Source of the DNA: Blastococcus colisei
GTDB lineage: Bacteria > Actinomycetota > Actinomycetes > Mycobacteriales > Geodermatophilaceae
Direction of reading: 5' to 3'
Assembly (NCBI RefSeq): GCF_006717095.1
Contig: NZ_VFQE01000001.1
Span: 3,410,001-3,474,000, forward strand
DNA: 64,000 nt
Shown: positions 63,235 to 64,000 of the stretch, in pieces
Layout: each line of letters starts with the position of its first letter
Numbering within the stretch: the stretch's first letter is position 1
Translations under genes and position numbers: made by a program
Notes under the pieces: generated by a model
What the model saw: only the letters and a program-made list of their open reading frames with translations
What the model was told of the DNA's origin: nothing
The model's database searches: none

Positions 63235-64000
63235 ATGGGCTCATACCTGCTGCGCCGGCTCGGCACGTCTGCGCTCGTGCTGCTGCTCGCCAGCATCGTC
63301 GTCTTCGTCGGGGTGCGCGCGCTGCCGGGGGATGCCGCCCTGGCCCTCGCAGGAGAGGAGCGCGATCCCGCCGCACTGGAGGAGATCAGGGAGAAGTACG
63401 GACTCAACGACCCGGTCCCCGTGCAGTACCTGCGCTACATCGGGAACTCCCTCCAGGGCGACCTCGGCTCCTCCACCCGGACCGGGGCCGACGTCAGCGA
63501 GGTGATCCTCGACCGCCTGCCGGTCACGCTGGAGCTCGCGCTCCTGTCCCTGCTCGTCGCCCTGCTCATCGGGATCCCGGCGGGGATCCTCGCCGCGCTG
63601 CGACGCGGCTCGTGGATCGACAACGTGAGCAACGGCTTCGGGTTGCTCGGGCTGTCCATACCGAACTTCTGGCTCGGTCTGGTGCTGATCCTGGTCGTGT
63701 CCGTACAGCTCGACCTGCTCCCGGCCTCGGGCTACGTACCCTTCCTGGAGGACCCGATCGAGAACCTGAAACGCATGATCCTGCCGGCGATCGTCCTCGG
63801 GACCGGGCTGTCAGCAGTGCTGATGCGCCAGATGCGCTCGGCCATGCTCGAGACCATCTCCGCCGACTACGTCCGCACCGCCCGGTCGAAGGGACTGTCC
63901 GAGCGTCAGGTGGTGCTCGTGCACGCCCTGCGCAACAGCCTGATCACGGTGGTCACGGTGCTCGGACTGCAACTGGGCGCCCTCATCTCCGGCGCCGTGA
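63235..64000 (+). CDS. ABC transporter permease DppB-type (runs off right edge)
   Basis: Starts at ATG 63235 (MGSYLLRRLGTSALVLLLAS) and continues beyond the window. About 255 residues are seen, with an N-terminal helix, an extracytoplasmic loop (GLNDPVPVQYLRYIGNSLQGDLGSSTRTGADVSEVI) and the EAA-type loop DYVRTARSKGLSERQVVLVHALRNSL that contacts the ATPase. Second gene of the transporter operon. Its ATPases and second permease must lie to the right. Confidence 0.93.
   Translation, partial: MGSYLLRRLGTSALVLLLASIVVFVGVRALPGDAALALAGEERDPAALEEIREKYGLNDPVPVQYLRYIGNSLQGDLGSSTRTGADVSEVILDRLPVTLELALLSLLVALLIGIPAGILAALRRGSWIDNVSNGFGLLGLSIPNFWLGLVLILVVSVQLDLLPASGYVPFLEDPIENLKRMILPAIVLGTGLSAVLMRQMRSAMLETISADYVRTARSKGLSERQVVLVHALRNSLITVVTVLGLQLGALISGAV

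Overview
The window is about 73% G+C with actinobacterial gene order and TANNNT promoters. The most telling clue is a selenocysteine tRNA whose anticodon reads CUA instead of UCA. As far as I know this amber recoding of selenocysteine has been reported in Geodermatophilaceae (Blastococcus, Geodermatophilus), so a member of that family is the best guess. This is inference from the sequence; no search was run.

Layout. 1-4 kb is accessory: a left-truncated IS transposase, a small coiled-coil gene, an overlapping pair of unknown genes (59 and 252 aa) and a tyrosine integrase, all lying against the 3' end of a tRNA-Asn, the usual structure of an integrative element end. 4-25 kb is a conserved housekeeping block, mostly on the minus strand: dnaG, ppdK, dusB, glyQS, uppS-recO-era, a degenerate cytidine deaminase, a CorC/HlyC-type CBS protein, ybeY, phoH, an enoyl-CoA hydratase and a HIT protein. 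An AbiEi-like gene flanked by intergenic repeats interrupts it at 12.7-13.7 kb. 25.6-30.4 kb is a complete branched-chain amino-acid type ABC system with a permease-ATPase fusion. 31-34 kb is rsmE, dnaJ and hrcA, with a CIRCE operator upstream of hrcA. 34-40 kb holds a D-amino-acid dehydrogenase-like enzyme, a DksA/TraR protein, an MpaB-like oxygenase and a small accessory islet.

40-47 kb holds hemW, an enoyl-CoA hydratase and the selenocysteine locus: selC(CUA)-selA-selB on the minus strand, and a WYL-domain gene and selD on the plus strand. A MITE-like palindromic element sits exactly at the selD stop codon. 48-50 kb has a quinone-reductase-like MDR enzyme and a regulator/Clp-N operon with putative operator repeats. 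50-57 kb is a SARP/AAA regulator translationally coupled to two tandem FAD-linked oxidases. 57-59.7 kb has a small multidrug resistance (SMR) transporter directly behind a guanidine-III riboswitch, then an lprG-MFS pair. The right end has a MOSC gene with a frameshifted start, and a GntR regulator beside a dipeptide-type ABC transporter that shares a probable operator with it and runs off the edge.

Most genes look ordinary. The observations most worth a second look are the CUA tRNA-Sec, the guanidine-III riboswitch, the MITE-like element and its repeat relatives, and two sharply localised A+T-rich rare-codon patches inside otherwise normal dnaG and phoH genes.
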